The notes beneath the pieces are model-generated. The model did no database searches. It saw only the letters and a program-made list of their open reading frames with translations, and had not been told where the DNA came from. From Variovorax paradoxus (GTDB lineage: Bacteria; Pseudomonadota; Gammaproteobacteria; Burkholderiales; Burkholderiaceae_C), in contig NZ_JAGGNV010000001.1 of the NCBI RefSeq assembly GCF_018614955.1, forward strand, positions 124,001-188,000: a stretch of 64,000 nt of DNA, written 5' to 3'. A program made the translations under genes and the position numbers. This document shows positions 41,988-51,554 of the stretch, piece after piece (within the stretch, counting starts at the first letter, position 1; each line of letters starts with the position of its first letter).

Positions 41988-43901
41988 TTATCGCAGGACG
42001 ACCTGCGTCTTGAAGGGCAGGCGGCCGAGCGCCTCCGTAAGCCGCGCCTGCAGCGGCGCGGCCTGCGCCCCGGCCACGGCCGCATCGACCACGACCTTGA
42101 GCGCGCTCTCGCCATCGGCCTGCACCTCGGGCCGTGCTGCCAGCCCCAGCGCAGCACAGGCCTCGCCGACCAGCGCCTCGGCGACCTTGCGCGCGGCCAG
42201 CGCGCGCAGCTCGGGCTTGTAGATCTTGCCGACGTTGGTCATCGGCATGTGCTCGATCACGACCACCGATTTCGGCTTGGCCGGCGCTTCGTCGACGCGT
42301 GCCGCGGTGAAGGCCAGCAGCTCGGCTTCGCTCGCCTTCATGCCGGGCACCAGCGTGGCGAAGGCCACCGGCAGCTCGCCGGCATAGGCATCGGGCGCGC
42401 CGACCGCGGCGCACAGCTGCACCGCCGGGTGCGCGCCCAGCGCGTCCTCGATGGTCTTCGGGTCGATGTTGTGGCCGCTGCGGATGATCAGGTCCTTGGA
42501 GCGTCCGCTCAGGTTGAGCCGCTCCTCGCTGTCGATCCAGCCGAGGTCGCCGGTGGCGAGCCAGCCATCGGCCGTGAAGGCACGGGCCGTGTCGGCCGGA
42601 TCGACGAAGCCAGAGAACAGGTTGGGTGACTTGAAGAGCACCATGCCCTGCTCGCCCACCGGCAGCTCGCGGTCGCTCGGGTTGCCGTGCTCGTCGAGCG
42701 CGACGATGCGCAACTGCGAATAGGGCAGCCGGAAACCCACGCAGCCTGCCGGCCCGATCACGCCCGGCGGCGTGATGGTGGAGATGCCGGCCATCTCGGT
42801 CATGCCCAGGCTCTCGTGCACGTGCAGGCCGAACAGCCGCTCGAAGCGCGCCGCGAGCTCGGGCGCCAGCACGGCGGCGCCGGTGCGGCAGTACTTGATC
42901 GACGAGATGTCGGCGCCATTCAGCGGCACATTGGCCAGCGCCGCGAGGACCGTGGGCACGGCTGAGAGCGAGGTCGGCCGGTACTTCTCCACCAAGCGCC
43001 AGTAGTTGGCCAGCACCTGCTTGTTGCGCAGCAGGGCCGTGGTCGGAATGATCACCTCGACGCCGGCCGACAGCGCGGACAGCGAGGCCGGCAGCACGCC
43101 CGCCACGTGGAACAGCGGATAGCCGTTGATGGTGACGTCGCTGCTCTTCAGGCCCTGCAGCTTCACGCTGGCCCAGGCGGTGAACACTTGCGCGCCGTGG
43201 CTGTGGCGCGCGAGCTTGGGCGCGCCTGTGGTGCCGCCGGTGTGGAAGTAGGCGGCGATGTCGCCGGGCGCGATGTCGCGGCCGCTTGCGAGCCGGTCGG
43301 CCGGCACGTGCGCGCACATCGCGTTGAAGTCGGCCACGCCCTGGGGCAGATCGCCGGTGCTGCCCACGGGCTCGTCGTGCGGCGCCACGCGCAGCACGGT
43401 GGTGAGCGTGGGCACCTGGCCGCGCAGGCGCATCGCCTTCGACCACATGCCGGATTCGTCGTCCGAGCCGTAGGCGATCAGCACCTTGGCGCGGCCGGCC
43501 GTCATCAGCGAGACCAGCTTCTCGTCGGCGAGCAGCGGGTTGAGCGGCTGCACGATGCCTGTCGCCTCGCCGCCCCACAGCGCCAGGTGGTACTCGAGGC
43601 AGCCCGGCAGCAGCACGGCCACCGCGTCCTCCGGCCCGACGCCGAGCGCGTGCAGCAAGTTGGCGGTCTGGTGGATGCCGGCCAGGAGCTCGGCATACGA
43701 CCAGCGGATCGGCTCGTCCGCCGGGTCGGCGCTGCGCAGGAAGGTCAGCGCCGTCTTGTCGCCGAAGGCCGCGGCGGCATTGCGGAAGATCTCGTAGGTG
43801 CTGCGCACGGTCAGCGCCTCGGCAAGCGGCGTCTGCTCGAGCCTTCGCACGTCCTCGATGCTGCGGACGGGGAAGGAGGGGCTGAAGGGCGCGGCGTTCA
43901 T
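41988..43901 (-). CDS. Acyl-CoA synthetase (AMP-forming ligase), PimA-like by context
   Basis: This 637-residue adenylate-forming enzyme activates a carboxylic acid to its CoA thioester. The P-loop region is AYFHTGGTTGAPKLARHSH near residue 215. Further motifs are ESLGMTEMAG near 360, DGWLATGDLGWID near 450, GRSKDLIIRSGHNIDPKTIE near 478 and the catalytic Lys in TNVGKIYKPELR near 570. It is larger than typical ligases by about 60 C-terminal residues. Its start overlaps the small dehydrogenase subunit stop. In the pim operon of Rhodopseudomonas the equivalent gene activates pimelate. Confidence 0.88.
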   Translation of the reverse strand: MNAAPFSPSFPVRSIEDVRRLEQTPLAEALTVRSTYEIFRNAAAAFGDKTALTFLRSADPADEPIRWSYAELLAGIHQTANLLHALGVGPEDAVAVLLPGCLEYHLALWGGEATGIVQPLNPLLADEKLVSLMTAGRAKVLIAYGSDDESGMWSKAMRLRGQVPTLTTVLRVAPHDEPVGSTGDLPQGVADFNAMCAHVPADRLASGRDIAPGDIAAYFHTGGTTGAPKLARHSHGAQVFTAWASVKLQGLKSSDVTINGYPLFHVAGVLPASLSALSAGVEVIIPTTALLRNKQVLANYWRLVEKYRPTSLSAVPTVLAALANVPLNGADISSIKYCRTGAAVLAPELAARFERLFGLHVHESLGMTEMAGISTITPPGVIGPAGCVGFRLPYSQLRIVALDEHGNPSDRELPVGEQGMVLFKSPNLFSGFVDPADTARAFTADGWLATGDLGWIDSEERLNLSGRSKDLIIRSGHNIDPKTIEDALGAHPAVQLCAAVGAPDAYAGELPVAFATLVPGMKASEAELLAFTAARVDEAPAKPKSVVVIEHMPMTNVGKIYKPELRALAARKVAEALVGEACAALGLAARPEVQADGESALKVVVDAAVAGAQAAPLQARLTEALGRLPFKTQVVLR

Positions 43902-45037
43902 CTTGCCTGCCTTCCGAATGCGATGAAACGCTGCAGATGATGGTCTTCGTCGCCCAGCTGGTGGTCGATCATCACGAGGCGCTTGGCATAGTGGGCCAGC
44001 GGCAGCTCCCAGGTCATGCCGATGCCACCGTGCATCTGGATGCTCTCTTCGGCCACCAGCGCGCCGATGCGGCCGATGCTGGCCTTGGCCGCCGACAGCG
44101 CGCGCTCGCGCGTGGCGCGGTCGGCATCGTCGACGGCGGCTGCGGCATTGATCACGGCCGAGCGGGCCTGCTCGATCTCGAGCAGCAGGTCCGCCATGCG
44201 ATGCTGCAGCGCCTGGAAGCTGCCGATCAGCGTGCCGAACTGCTTGCGCGTGCGCAGGTACTCCAGCGTCGCCGCCTTGGCGGCTTCCATCGCGCCCAGG
44301 CTTTCGGCGCACAGGGCCAGCACGCCACGCCCGACGGCGCGCTCCAGCACGGCATGGCCCTGGCCTTCGGCGCCGAGCAGCGCGTCGGCGGGGAGCGTCA
44401 CGCCGTCCAGCACGACCTCGGCCACGCGGCCGCCGTCGATGGCCGGGGCGCCGCGCACGTAAACGCCCTTGGTCTTCGCGGGCACCAGGAACAGCGAGAT
44501 GCCGGCCTCGTCGTCCGGCGCACCCGAGGTACGGGCCGAGACCAGGAACAGATCCGCCTGCTCGCCCTGCAGCACCACGGCCTTGGCGCCGTTGAGCAGC
44601 CAGCTGTCGCCGCTGCGGTCGGCGCGGGTCTGCACATGCGCCAGTTCGTAGTGCGTGCCGGGTTCGTCGTGCGCGAGCGCCGCGATGGTGCCGCCGCCGA
44701 TGATCTCGGCCAGCGTTTCCTTTTGCGCCTCGCTGCCGGCCGCTGCGATGGCGTCGCCGACCATGACCGCGCCGAGCAGGGGCTCGACCACCAGGCCTCG
44801 GCCCAGCGCCTCGAAGACCACGGCCAGGTCGAAGCCGCCGCCGCCGAAGCCGCCGTCTTCTTCGCGGAAGAGGGCGCCGATCACGCCCAATTCGGCGAAC
44901 TGCTGCCAGATCTCGGTGCTGAAGCCATGGGCCGACTTCGCGATGCGATCGCGCGTCTCGAAGGCGTACTGCTCGGCGATGAACCGGTTCAGACTGTCGG
45001 CGAGCATGCGCCGGTCTTCGGTGTGTTCGAAGTTCAT
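43898..45037 (-). CDS. pimD: Acyl-CoA dehydrogenase, pimeloyl-CoA dehydrogenase small subunit-like
   Basis: This 379-residue acyl-CoA dehydrogenase-fold protein has ALAHDEPGTHYELAHVQTRA near residue 120, TRKQFGTLIGSFQALQHRMA near 265 and QMHGGIGMTWELPLAHYAKR near 335. The usual C-terminal catalytic Glu motif is missing, as in the small subunits of heteromeric dehydrogenases. Together with the 402-residue subunit encoded 10 bp upstream it should form an alpha2beta2 enzyme. The symbol is based on operon order (PimF-B-C-D-A) and sequence feel, not on a search. Confidence 0.8.
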   Translation of the reverse strand: MNFEHTEDRRMLADSLNRFIAEQYAFETRDRIAKSAHGFSTEIWQQFAELGVIGALFREEDGGFGGGGFDLAVVFEALGRGLVVEPLLGAVMVGDAIAAAGSEAQKETLAEIIGGGTIAALAHDEPGTHYELAHVQTRADRSGDSWLLNGAKAVVLQGEQADLFLVSARTSGAPDDEAGISLFLVPAKTKGVYVRGAPAIDGGRVAEVVLDGVTLPADALLGAEGQGHAVLERAVGRGVLALCAESLGAMEAAKAATLEYLRTRKQFGTLIGSFQALQHRMADLLLEIEQARSAVINAAAAVDDADRATRERALSAAKASIGRIGALVAEESIQMHGGIGMTWELPLAHYAKRLVMIDHQLGDEDHHLQRFIAFGRQAR

Positions 45038-45047
45038 GGCAGTTTCC

Positions 45048-46256
45048 TCACAGGCCCAGGATCATCTTGGAGATGATGTTTTTCTGAATCTCGTTCGAGC
45101 CGCCGAAGATCGACAGCTTGCGGTTGTTGAAGTACTTGGCCGCTGCGGCTGCCGCATAGTCGGGCCCGATCGGTACACCGCCGAAGCCTTCTTCGAGCGC
45201 CTCGGCGACGAAGGGCCGCGCATAGGGGCCCATCGCGCGCCGGATCAGCGAAGAGATCTCCTGCCGGATCTCGGTGCCGCGGATCTTGAGCATCGAACTC
45301 TCGGCGCCCGGCACGCCGCCGCCGGCCACGGCCGCGATCACGCGCAGGTTGGTGGTCAACATGTTCTCCAGGTCGATCTCGACGCGGGCCATGCGCGCGG
45401 CGAAGGCTGGATCTTCCGATAGCGGCCGGCCCTTCTTCGTCTGCTTCGCGGCAATGGCCTTGAGCTGTTCGAGCGCCGCCACCGAGAAGCCCACGCCCGC
45501 TATGTTGGTGCGCTCGTAGGTCAAGAGGTACTTGGCGCAGGTCCAACCCTTGTCCTCCTCGCCGACCAGGTTCTCGGCCGGCACACGCACGTCGGAGAAG
45601 AACACTTCGTTGACCTCGTGCTCGCCGTCGAGCGTGATGATCGGCCGCACCTCGACGCCGGGCGTCTTCATGTCGATCAGGAGGAAGCTGATGCCTTCCT
45701 GCTTCTTGGCCTCGCGGTTGGTGCGCACCAGGCAGAAGATCATGTTGGCGTGCTGGCCCAGCGTGGTCCAGGTCTTCTGGCCGTTGACGATGTAGTGCTC
45801 GCCCTGGGCATCGCTGCCGCGCACCGCGGAGGTCTTGACCGAGGCGAGGTCGGAGCCCGCGCCCGGCTCCGAGTAGCCCTGGCACCACCAGTCGGAGCCG
45901 TCGAGGATGCGCGGCAGCCAGCGACGCTTCTGTTCTTCGTTGCCGTACTTGATCAGCACCGGCCCCAGCATGTTGACGCCGAAGGGCACGATGCGCGGCG
46001 CATGGGCCAGCGCGCATTCGTTCTCGAAGATGAACTTCTCCACCGCGGTCCAGCCCGGGCCGCCGTACTGCTCGGGCCAGTGGTTGGCGAGCCAGCCGCG
46101 CGCGTGGAGGATGGCATGCCATTCCTCCATGTCGGCCTTGCTGAGGTGCTTGCCGCTCGCGACCTTGTCGGAGAGGCGCTTGGGCAGCTTCGCGGCGAGG
46201 AAGCTGCACACCTCGTCGCGGAAGGCTTGCTCTTCGGGGGTGAAGTTCAGGTCCAT
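45048..46256 (-). CDS. pimC: Acyl-CoA dehydrogenase, pimeloyl-CoA dehydrogenase large subunit-like
   Basis: This 402-residue flavoprotein has GYSEPGAGSDLASVKTSA near residue 125 (FAD loop), NGQKTWTTLGQHANMIFCLVRT near 157, and SIFGGSNEIQKNIISK at the C-terminus, where the position of the standard catalytic Glu is Gly. It would catalyse dehydrogenation of a dicarboxylyl- or similar acyl-CoA with the small subunit. AAGGA lies upstream of the ATG. It is co-transcribed with the thiolase, 11 bp upstream. Confidence 0.82.
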   Translation of the reverse strand: MDLNFTPEEQAFRDEVCSFLAAKLPKRLSDKVASGKHLSKADMEEWHAILHARGWLANHWPEQYGGPGWTAVEKFIFENECALAHAPRIVPFGVNMLGPVLIKYGNEEQKRRWLPRILDGSDWWCQGYSEPGAGSDLASVKTSAVRGSDAQGEHYIVNGQKTWTTLGQHANMIFCLVRTNREAKKQEGISFLLIDMKTPGVEVRPIITLDGEHEVNEVFFSDVRVPAENLVGEEDKGWTCAKYLLTYERTNIAGVGFSVAALEQLKAIAAKQTKKGRPLSEDPAFAARMARVEIDLENMLTTNLRVIAAVAGGGVPGAESSMLKIRGTEIRQEISSLIRRAMGPYARPFVAEALEEGFGGVPIGPDYAAAAAAKYFNNRKLSIFGGSNEIQKNIISKMILGL

Positions 46257-46267
46257 GTCCTTGCTCC

Positions 46268-47458
46268 TCAGTAGATTTCGAACAGGCCCGCGGCGCCCAT
46301 GCCGCCCGCGATGCACATCGTGACCACGGCGTACTTGGCGCCGCGCCGCCTGCCTTCGATCAGCACATGGCCCGTGAGCCGCGCGCCCGTCATGCCGAAG
46401 GGATGGCCGATCGAGATCGCACCGCCGTCGACATTGAGCCGCTCGGCCGGAATACCCAGCTTCTGCTGGCAGTAGATGGACTGCGAAGCAAAGGCTTCGT
46501 TGAGTTCCCAGAGATCGATATCGTCGACCTTCAGGCCGTTGCGCGCCAGCAGTTTCGGCACCGCGAACACCGGGCCGATGCCCATCTCGTCGGGCTCGCA
46601 GCCCGCGATCGCGAGGCCGCGGAAGGCGCCCAGCGGCTGCAGGTTGGCGCGCTCGGCGTCCTTGGCTTCCATCAGCACGCAGGCCGAGGCGCCGTCGGAG
46701 AGCTGCGAGGCATTGCCGGCGGTCACGAACTTGTCCGCGCCCATCACCGGCTGCAGCTTGGCCAGCGCCTCGTAGGTGGTGCCGCGGCGGTTGCAGGTGT
46801 CGACGTCGATCGTCACTTCGCGCTGGCTGACTTCCTTGGTGTCCTTGTCGGTCACGGCCATGGTGGTGGTGCAGGGGACGATCTCCTCGCGGTAGCGGCC
46901 GGCGAGCTGCGCCTCTTCGGTCTTGCGCTGGCTCTCGGCCGAGAAGCGGTCTTGCGCCTCGCGGCTGATGCCATAGCGCTTGGCGACGATGTCGGCGGTC
47001 TCGATCATCGCCATGTAGAGCGCGGGCTTGTGTTCGACGATCCACGGGTCCATGCCCGAATCGCCGCTGTCGGTGGCGCTGCGGCTGCGGATCTGCGAGA
47101 TGCTCTCCACGCCGCCCGCGATCATGGCCGGCGCGCCCTCGACCACGATGCGCCCTGCCGCGATCGCGATCGCCTGCAGGCCGGAGGCGCAGAAGCGGTT
47201 GACCGTGGTGCCGGCGATCGTGATCGACAGCCCGGCGCGCACGATGCTCTGCCGCGCCACGTTGCGGCCGGTGGTGCCCTCGGGATAGCCGCAGCCGAGG
47301 ATTGCGTCCTCGATCAGCGCCGGGTCCAGGCCCGAGCGCTCCACCGCGGCGCGCACCGCGAAGGCGGCCAGCGTCGGGCCGGGCGTGATGTTGAATTCGC
47401 CGCGGTGTGCCTTGGTGAGCGGCGTGCGGGCGGTGGAAACGATGACGGCTTCGCGCAT
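46268..47458 (-). CDS. Thiolase (acetyl-CoA acyltransferase), PimB-like by context
   Basis: This 396-residue degradative thiolase has nucleophilic Cys in [18 protein letters not shown] near residue 88, His in [17 protein letters not shown] near 350 and a second Cys in [13 protein letters not shown] near 383. It cleaves the 3-ketoacyl-CoA produced by the bifunctional enzyme encoded 20 bp upstream. This is a second, divergent thiolase from the one at 21708, so the two clusters serve different substrates. Confidence 0.93.
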   Translation of the reverse strand: MREAVIVSTARTPLTKAHRGEFNITPGPTLAAFAVRAAVERSGLDPALIEDAILGCGYPEGTTGRNVARQSIVRAGLSITIAGTTVNRFCASGLQAIAIAAGRIVVEGAPAMIAGGVESISQIRSRSATDSGDSGMDPWIVEHKPALYMAMIETADIVAKRYGISREAQDRFSAESQRKTEEAQLAGRYREEIVPCTTTMAVTDKDTKEVSQREVTIDVDTCNRRGTTYEALAKLQPVMGADKFVTAGNASQLSDGASACVLMEAKDAERANLQPLGAFRGLAIAGCEPDEMGIGPVFAVPKLLARNGLKVDDIDLWELNEAFASQSIYCQQKLGIPAERLNVDGGAISIGHPFGMTGARLTGHVLIEGRRRGAKYAVVTMCIAGGMGAAGLFEIY

Positions 47459-47478
47459 GATTTGTCTCCTGGAACGGC

Positions 47479-49608
47479 TTACTCGGATTGATTGAGGCTC
47501 GCGAAATCGGCGCCGCGTTCGACCAGCTCGACCAGCAGCGGCGAGGGCTGCCAGAACAGCGGGTCATCCTTGGCGAATTCGCGGATATCGGCCAGCACCT
47601 TCGCCAGGCCCACCGTGTCGGCGTACTTCATCGGCCCGCCGCGGTGGCGCGGAAAGCCGTAGCCGTAGAGAAAGGTCACGTCGACGTCGAGCGGGCGCAG
47701 CGCGATGCGCTGGTGCACGACGTTGGCGCCCTCGTTGATCATCGCGGCCATGTAGCGGCGCATGATTTCCTCATCGCTGAACTTGCGCGGCGTGACGCCC
47801 GCGCGCTGGCGCTCGGCATCGATGATGGCCTCGACTTCCGGGTCCGGGGTGCCGGTGCGCGCGCCCTCGGGATAGAGGTAGTAGCCGCGGCCGGTCTTCT
47901 GGCCGAACCAGCCGCGCTCGCAGATGCGGTCGGCGATCTGCACGTAGCGCGCCTTCGGGTCGCGCGTGGCGGCCTTGCGCTTGCGCGTGGCCCAGCCGAT
48001 GTCGCCGCCGGCCAGGTCGGAGACCTGGAACGGGCCCATCGGGTAGCCGAAGTCGCGCACCGCCTTGTCGATCTGGTAGGGCGAGGCGCCGTCTTCCATC
48101 ATGTGGTCGGCCGCCTGGCGATACACCGCGAGGATGCGGTTGCCGATGAAGCCGTCGCACACGCCGGCGCGCACCGGCGTCTTCTTCAGCTTCTTCGCGA
48201 GCTCGAAGCCGGTGGCCACCACGTCGGCGCTGACCTTCGCCGGCACCACGATCTCGAGCAGCTTCATGATGTTGGCCGGCGAGAAGAAGTGCAGGCCCAG
48301 CACGTCGGCCGGACGCGAGATGCTGGCCGCGATCTCGTCGATGTCGAGGTAGGAGGTGTTGGTGGCCAGCACCGCCCCCTTCTTGCAGACGCGGTCGAGC
48401 TCGGCGAAGACGGCCTTCTTGACCGCCATGTCCTCGAACACCGCTTCGACCACCAGGTCGACATCGGCGAGCGCGTCGTAGGTGGTCGCGCCCGAGAAGC
48501 GCACCATCACCGCGGCCTTGGCCTCGGCCGTCATGCGGCCCTTCTGGATCAGGCCGTCGTAGACCTTCTCGACGTGCGCGCGGCCGCGCGCGAGGCTGGG
48601 CTCGTCGCGCTCGATCATGGTCACCGGCAGGCCGGCATCGAGCATCGCCACCGCGATGCCAGCGCCCATGGTTCCGCCGCCGACGATGCCGCAGGACTCG
48701 ATGGGCCGCGGTTTCGCGGCCTTGGTCTCGGGCGCCTTCAGCACTTCGCGTTCGGCGAAGAAGGCGTGGATCAGGCCGGCGCGCTGCGGGCTCTCGATGC
48801 ACTGCAGGAAGAGCTTGCGTTCCAGCACCATGCCTTCGTCGAAGGGCAGCGCGAGCGCGGCCTCGACGGCTTCGATGATCTTCATCGGCGAGAAGAGGCC
48901 GCGGCTTTTCTTGGCGGTGTCTGCGCGCGCGGCTTCGAGCGCGGCGCGCTGCGTCTCCGGCTCGGCCAGCGCGTTCGCGTCGCGCGTACGGCGTACCGGC
49001 GCCTTGGCTGCGACCAGTTCTTTTGCATAGGCCAGGCCTTCGGGCTGCGCGTCGGCGCCTTCGCCCAGGCGATCGATCAGGCCCAGGGCCAGCGCTTCCT
49101 TGGCACCTGCATGGCGGCCGCTCAGCATCAGATCGAGCGCGGCTTTCACTCCGATCAGGCGCGGCGCACGCTGCGTGCCGCCCGAGCCGGGCATCAGCCC
49201 GAGCTGCACTTCCGGCAGGCCCAGCTTGGCGGAAGGCACGGCTAGGCGGTAATGCGCCGACAGTGCGATCTCCAGCCCGCCGCCGAGTGCGGCGCCGTGG
49301 ATCGCGGCCAGCACCGGCTTGCTGCAGTTCTCGATGCGGCTGCACACCTCCGGCAGCGAGGGCGGCAGCGGCGGCTTGCCGAATTCGCGAATGTCGGCGC
49401 CGGCAATGAAGTTGCGGCCGGCGCCCACGATCAGCACCGCGGCCACGGCGCCGTCGGCCTCGGCCGCGTCGATCGCGGCGATCAGGCCGCGGCGCACATC
49501 CACGCCGAGGGCGTTGACCGGTGGGTTGGCTATGGTGACGACCAGCACATCGGCCTGGCGCTGGAAGCTGACGGAATCGGACGCAGGAAGGGTGTCGGTC
49601 GTGGCCAT
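47479..49608 (-). CDS. Enoyl-CoA hydratase/3-hydroxyacyl-CoA dehydrogenase fusion, PimF/FadJ-like
   Basis: This 709-residue bifunctional enzyme has an N-terminal crotonase domain ([15 protein letters not shown] near residue 65, [19 protein letters not shown] near 105, [19 protein letters not shown] near 128). The dehydrogenase domain carries [20 protein letters not shown] near 310, [12 protein letters not shown] near 425 and [15 protein letters not shown] near 450, then two C-terminal dehydrogenase repeats. Domain order is FadB/FadJ-like, opposite to the FadN-type enzyme at 19148. It is the promoter-proximal gene of the pim-like operon and faces a LysR gene. Confidence 0.92.
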   Translation of the reverse strand: MATTDTLPASDSVSFQRQADVLVVTIANPPVNALGVDVRRGLIAAIDAAEADGAVAAVLIVGAGRNFIAGADIREFGKPPLPPSLPEVCSRIENCSKPVLAAIHGAALGGGLEIALSAHYRLAVPSAKLGLPEVQLGLMPGSGGTQRAPRLIGVKAALDLMLSGRHAGAKEALALGLIDRLGEGADAQPEGLAYAKELVAAKAPVRRTRDANALAEPETQRAALEAARADTAKKSRGLFSPMKIIEAVEAALALPFDEGMVLERKLFLQCIESPQRAGLIHAFFAEREVLKAPETKAAKPRPIESCGIVGGGTMGAGIAVAMLDAGLPVTMIERDEPSLARGRAHVEKVYDGLIQKGRMTAEAKAAVMVRFSGATTYDALADVDLVVEAVFEDMAVKKAVFAELDRVCKKGAVLATNTSYLDIDEIAASISRPADVLGLHFFSPANIMKLLEIVVPAKVSADVVATGFELAKKLKKTPVRAGVCDGFIGNRILAVYRQAADHMMEDGASPYQIDKAVRDFGYPMGPFQVSDLAGGDIGWATRKRKAATRDPKARYVQIADRICERGWFGQKTGRGYYLYPEGARTGTPDPEVEAIIDAERQRAGVTPRKFSDEEIMRRYMAAMINEGANVVHQRIALRPLDVDVTFLYGYGFPRHRGGPMKYADTVGLAKVLADIREFAKDDPLFWQPSPLLVELVERGADFASLNQSE

Positions 49609-49655
49609 GGTCTTTGTCTCCGGGTGAACCCAGCATTCTTGGCCCGGCTCGCCGC

Positions 49656-49703
49656 TTTGACAATTGCATGGGCGATTGACAGACTGTCAAAGAATATTTG
49701 ACA
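49656..49703. promoter_or_regulatory. TTGACA repeat array between the pim-like operon and its LysR gene
   Basis: TTTGACA occurs at 49656-49662 and 49697-49703 and ATTGACA at 49675-49681, about two helical turns apart. TTGACA-GAC-TGTCAA at 49676-49690 is a perfect 6-bp inverted repeat of LysR type. The array fills the 111-bp divergent promoter and is the probable binding region of the LysR protein encoded at 49720. Confidence 0.6.
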
Positions 49704-49719
49704 CAATGCGCGCCTCATC

Positions 49720-50637
49720 ATGGATTTGCAATCGCTGACCCTGCTGGTCGAGATCCTCGATGCCGGCAACCTGAGCGCGGCCGCGCGCCGGCTCAAGATG
49801 AGCCGCGCCAACGTGAGCTACCACCTGAACCAGCTCGAGCGCTCGGTGGGTGCGCAGCTCGTGCGGCGCACCACGCGGCGCGCCGAAGCCACCGAGATCG
49901 GCCAGCGCCTCTACCAGCACGGCCTCGCGATCCAGAACGAGCTCCAGGCCGCGCGCGAATCGGCCTCGGCGCTGGGCCAGGGCCTGGTGGGGCGCGTGCG
50001 GCTCAGCGTGCCCAGCGGCTACGGGCAGCTGGTCATGTCCGACTGGCTGATCGACTTCAAGCGCCAGTACCCGGGCATCGTGCTCGACGTGCTGTTCGAG
50101 AACCGCATCGAGGACCTGCTGCGCGACGAGGTCGACATCGCGATCCGCGTGATCCCCGAGCCGCCCTTGAACCTAGTGGCGCGCGAACTCGGGCCGGTGC
50201 GCTATGTCGCCTGCGCCTCGCGTGCGTATGCCGAGGCGCATGCGCTGCCCACGCAGCTCGACCAGCTGGCGAGCGCGCCGGTGGTCACCGCGGCCGTGAT
50301 CGGGCGCCAGCTGCGCATGTCGGCCTACCAGGGCGAGGAGCGGCGCGAGGTGATCCTGGAGCCGACGCTGATCTCCGAGAACTTCCTGTTCCTGCGCCAG
50401 GCCGTCCTGGCCGGCCTCGGCATCGGGCTGGTGCCCGACTACGTGGTGCAGGAGGACGTGCGGCGCGGCGAGGTCCTGACCACGCTGGACGACTGGCGGC
50501 TCAGCATCTTCGGCACGCAGATGTTCATGCTCTACATGCCGAACCGGCAGCACACGCGAGCGACGCGGACCTTCATCGAGTTCATTCTGGAGCGGGCGCG
50601 TGGGGCGGCGGCGCAGACGCCGGGCCGTCAGGCCTGA
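49720..50637 (+). CDS. LysR-family regulator divergent from the pim-like operon
   Basis: This 305-residue protein has a winged helix (DLQSLTLLVEILDAGNLSAA, MSRANVSYHLNQLERSVG, residues 2-45) and a LysR substrate domain (GRVRLSVPSGYGQLVMSDWL onwards). The divergent arrangement with an acyl-CoA catabolic operon is the classical LysR layout, so it is probably the activator of that operon with a carboxylate or acyl-CoA as co-inducer. Confidence 0.92.
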   Translation: MDLQSLTLLVEILDAGNLSAAARRLKMSRANVSYHLNQLERSVGAQLVRRTTRRAEATEIGQRLYQHGLAIQNELQAARESASALGQGLVGRVRLSVPSGYGQLVMSDWLIDFKRQYPGIVLDVLFENRIEDLLRDEVDIAIRVIPEPPLNLVARELGPVRYVACASRAYAEAHALPTQLDQLASAPVVTAAVIGRQLRMSAYQGEERREVILEPTLISENFLFLRQAVLAGLGIGLVPDYVVQEDVRRGEVLTTLDDWRLSIFGTQMFMLYMPNRQHTRATRTFIEFILERARGAAAQTPGRQA

Positions 50638-50652
50638 CCGCGTGCGAAGCGC

Positions 50653-51114
50653 CTATCTCGAGATTGCGTTGGCAGGCTGCGCGCTGAACACCTCGCGCAA
50701 TGCTTGAGCCGCTTCGATGGCGCGCGGAAAGCCTGCCGTGACGGTCGTCAAGTAGACGATTTCCTTGAGTTCGTCCGGCTTGACGCCCAGTTTCAGCGCG
50801 TAGCCGGCGTGGATCTTCAAGACTTGGATGTTGCCTGTGGCTGCGAATGCCGCCACTGCAGTGAGCTGTCGCGTGCGGTCGTCGAGGCCGGGCCTGGCCC
50901 ACACATCGCCCAAGGAGTAGTCCACGATTGCGTCGGCGAGAAAGGGAAAGTCCTGGCTCATGGCGTTCAGAACAGGCTGACCCGCGCCGCCGGACAGCTT
51001 GGACATCGTGGCCTCTCCCTGCGCGCGACGCGGGCTCTTGTCGGCTTGGGCGTGAGACACCGAGCCGACAAGCGAAAGCGCGACCGCAAAAGAGAGAGAT
51101 AAAGCATGCTTCAT
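50653..51114 (-). CDS. Exported carboxymuconolactone decarboxylase (CMD)-family protein
   Basis: This 153-residue protein has a signal peptide (MKHALSLSFAVALSLVGSVSHAQ). The mature part resembles the CMD/AhpD fold: DDRTRQLTAVAAFAATGN followed by KIHAGYALKLGVKPDELKEIVYLTTVTAGFPRAIEA. The CxxC redox pair of AhpD is absent, so peroxidase-type chemistry is unlikely. It is convergent with the LysR gene. The start MKHALS was chosen because it gives a complete signal peptide; a longer frame exists upstream. Confidence 0.8.
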   Translation of the reverse strand: MKHALSLSFAVALSLVGSVSHAQADKSPRRAQGEATMSKLSGGAGQPVLNAMSQDFPFLADAIVDYSLGDVWARPGLDDRTRQLTAVAAFAATGNIQVLKIHAGYALKLGVKPDELKEIVYLTTVTAGFPRAIEAAQALREVFSAQPANAISR

Positions 51115-51554
51115 TCGAGGCTCCGGAAAGTTGGAAAAAGCGCCGTGCTGGTCGACCACTTGAATCGATGCCGCTGCGTCTTGAACGCCTGCGATCACTT
51201 TAGGGACCCGCTCACCGCGAGCGCTGATATGGCTTGATCCTGTCAACAGCGCGAGCCGATCTCTCCGGGAGCCGGATTGCAGAACCGTTGGCGAATGCCG
51301 GATGGGGAACGCGACGGAGCCGGGTGCGTGAGCGACGGTTGATCATGCTGATATACGTGGATTGGCTACCGACAGTTCATGTATTCGTCGCGGGGCTGCC
51401 TGCTTTCTAGGGTCTGCGGTTGGTCACTTGCGTGGCTGCGCAATAGCGCTCCCGAGGATTCCCCTGTGGCCGTGGCTGCGCCGCGTTCCCGATCCGGCCT
51501 CAAACTGATTGTTCGATAAGCGCCTCCTTGGTGGTGGGCCATGTCATCGCGGGC
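51115..51554. other. Gene-free stretch between the CMD-family gene and the IS110-type transposase
   Basis: No credible reading frame is present in these 440 bp. The left part should hold the promoter of the CMD-family gene. The right part may include the non-coding end of the insertion element, whose boundary I could not place. No clear terminator, tRNA or repeat was seen. Confidence 0.5.
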
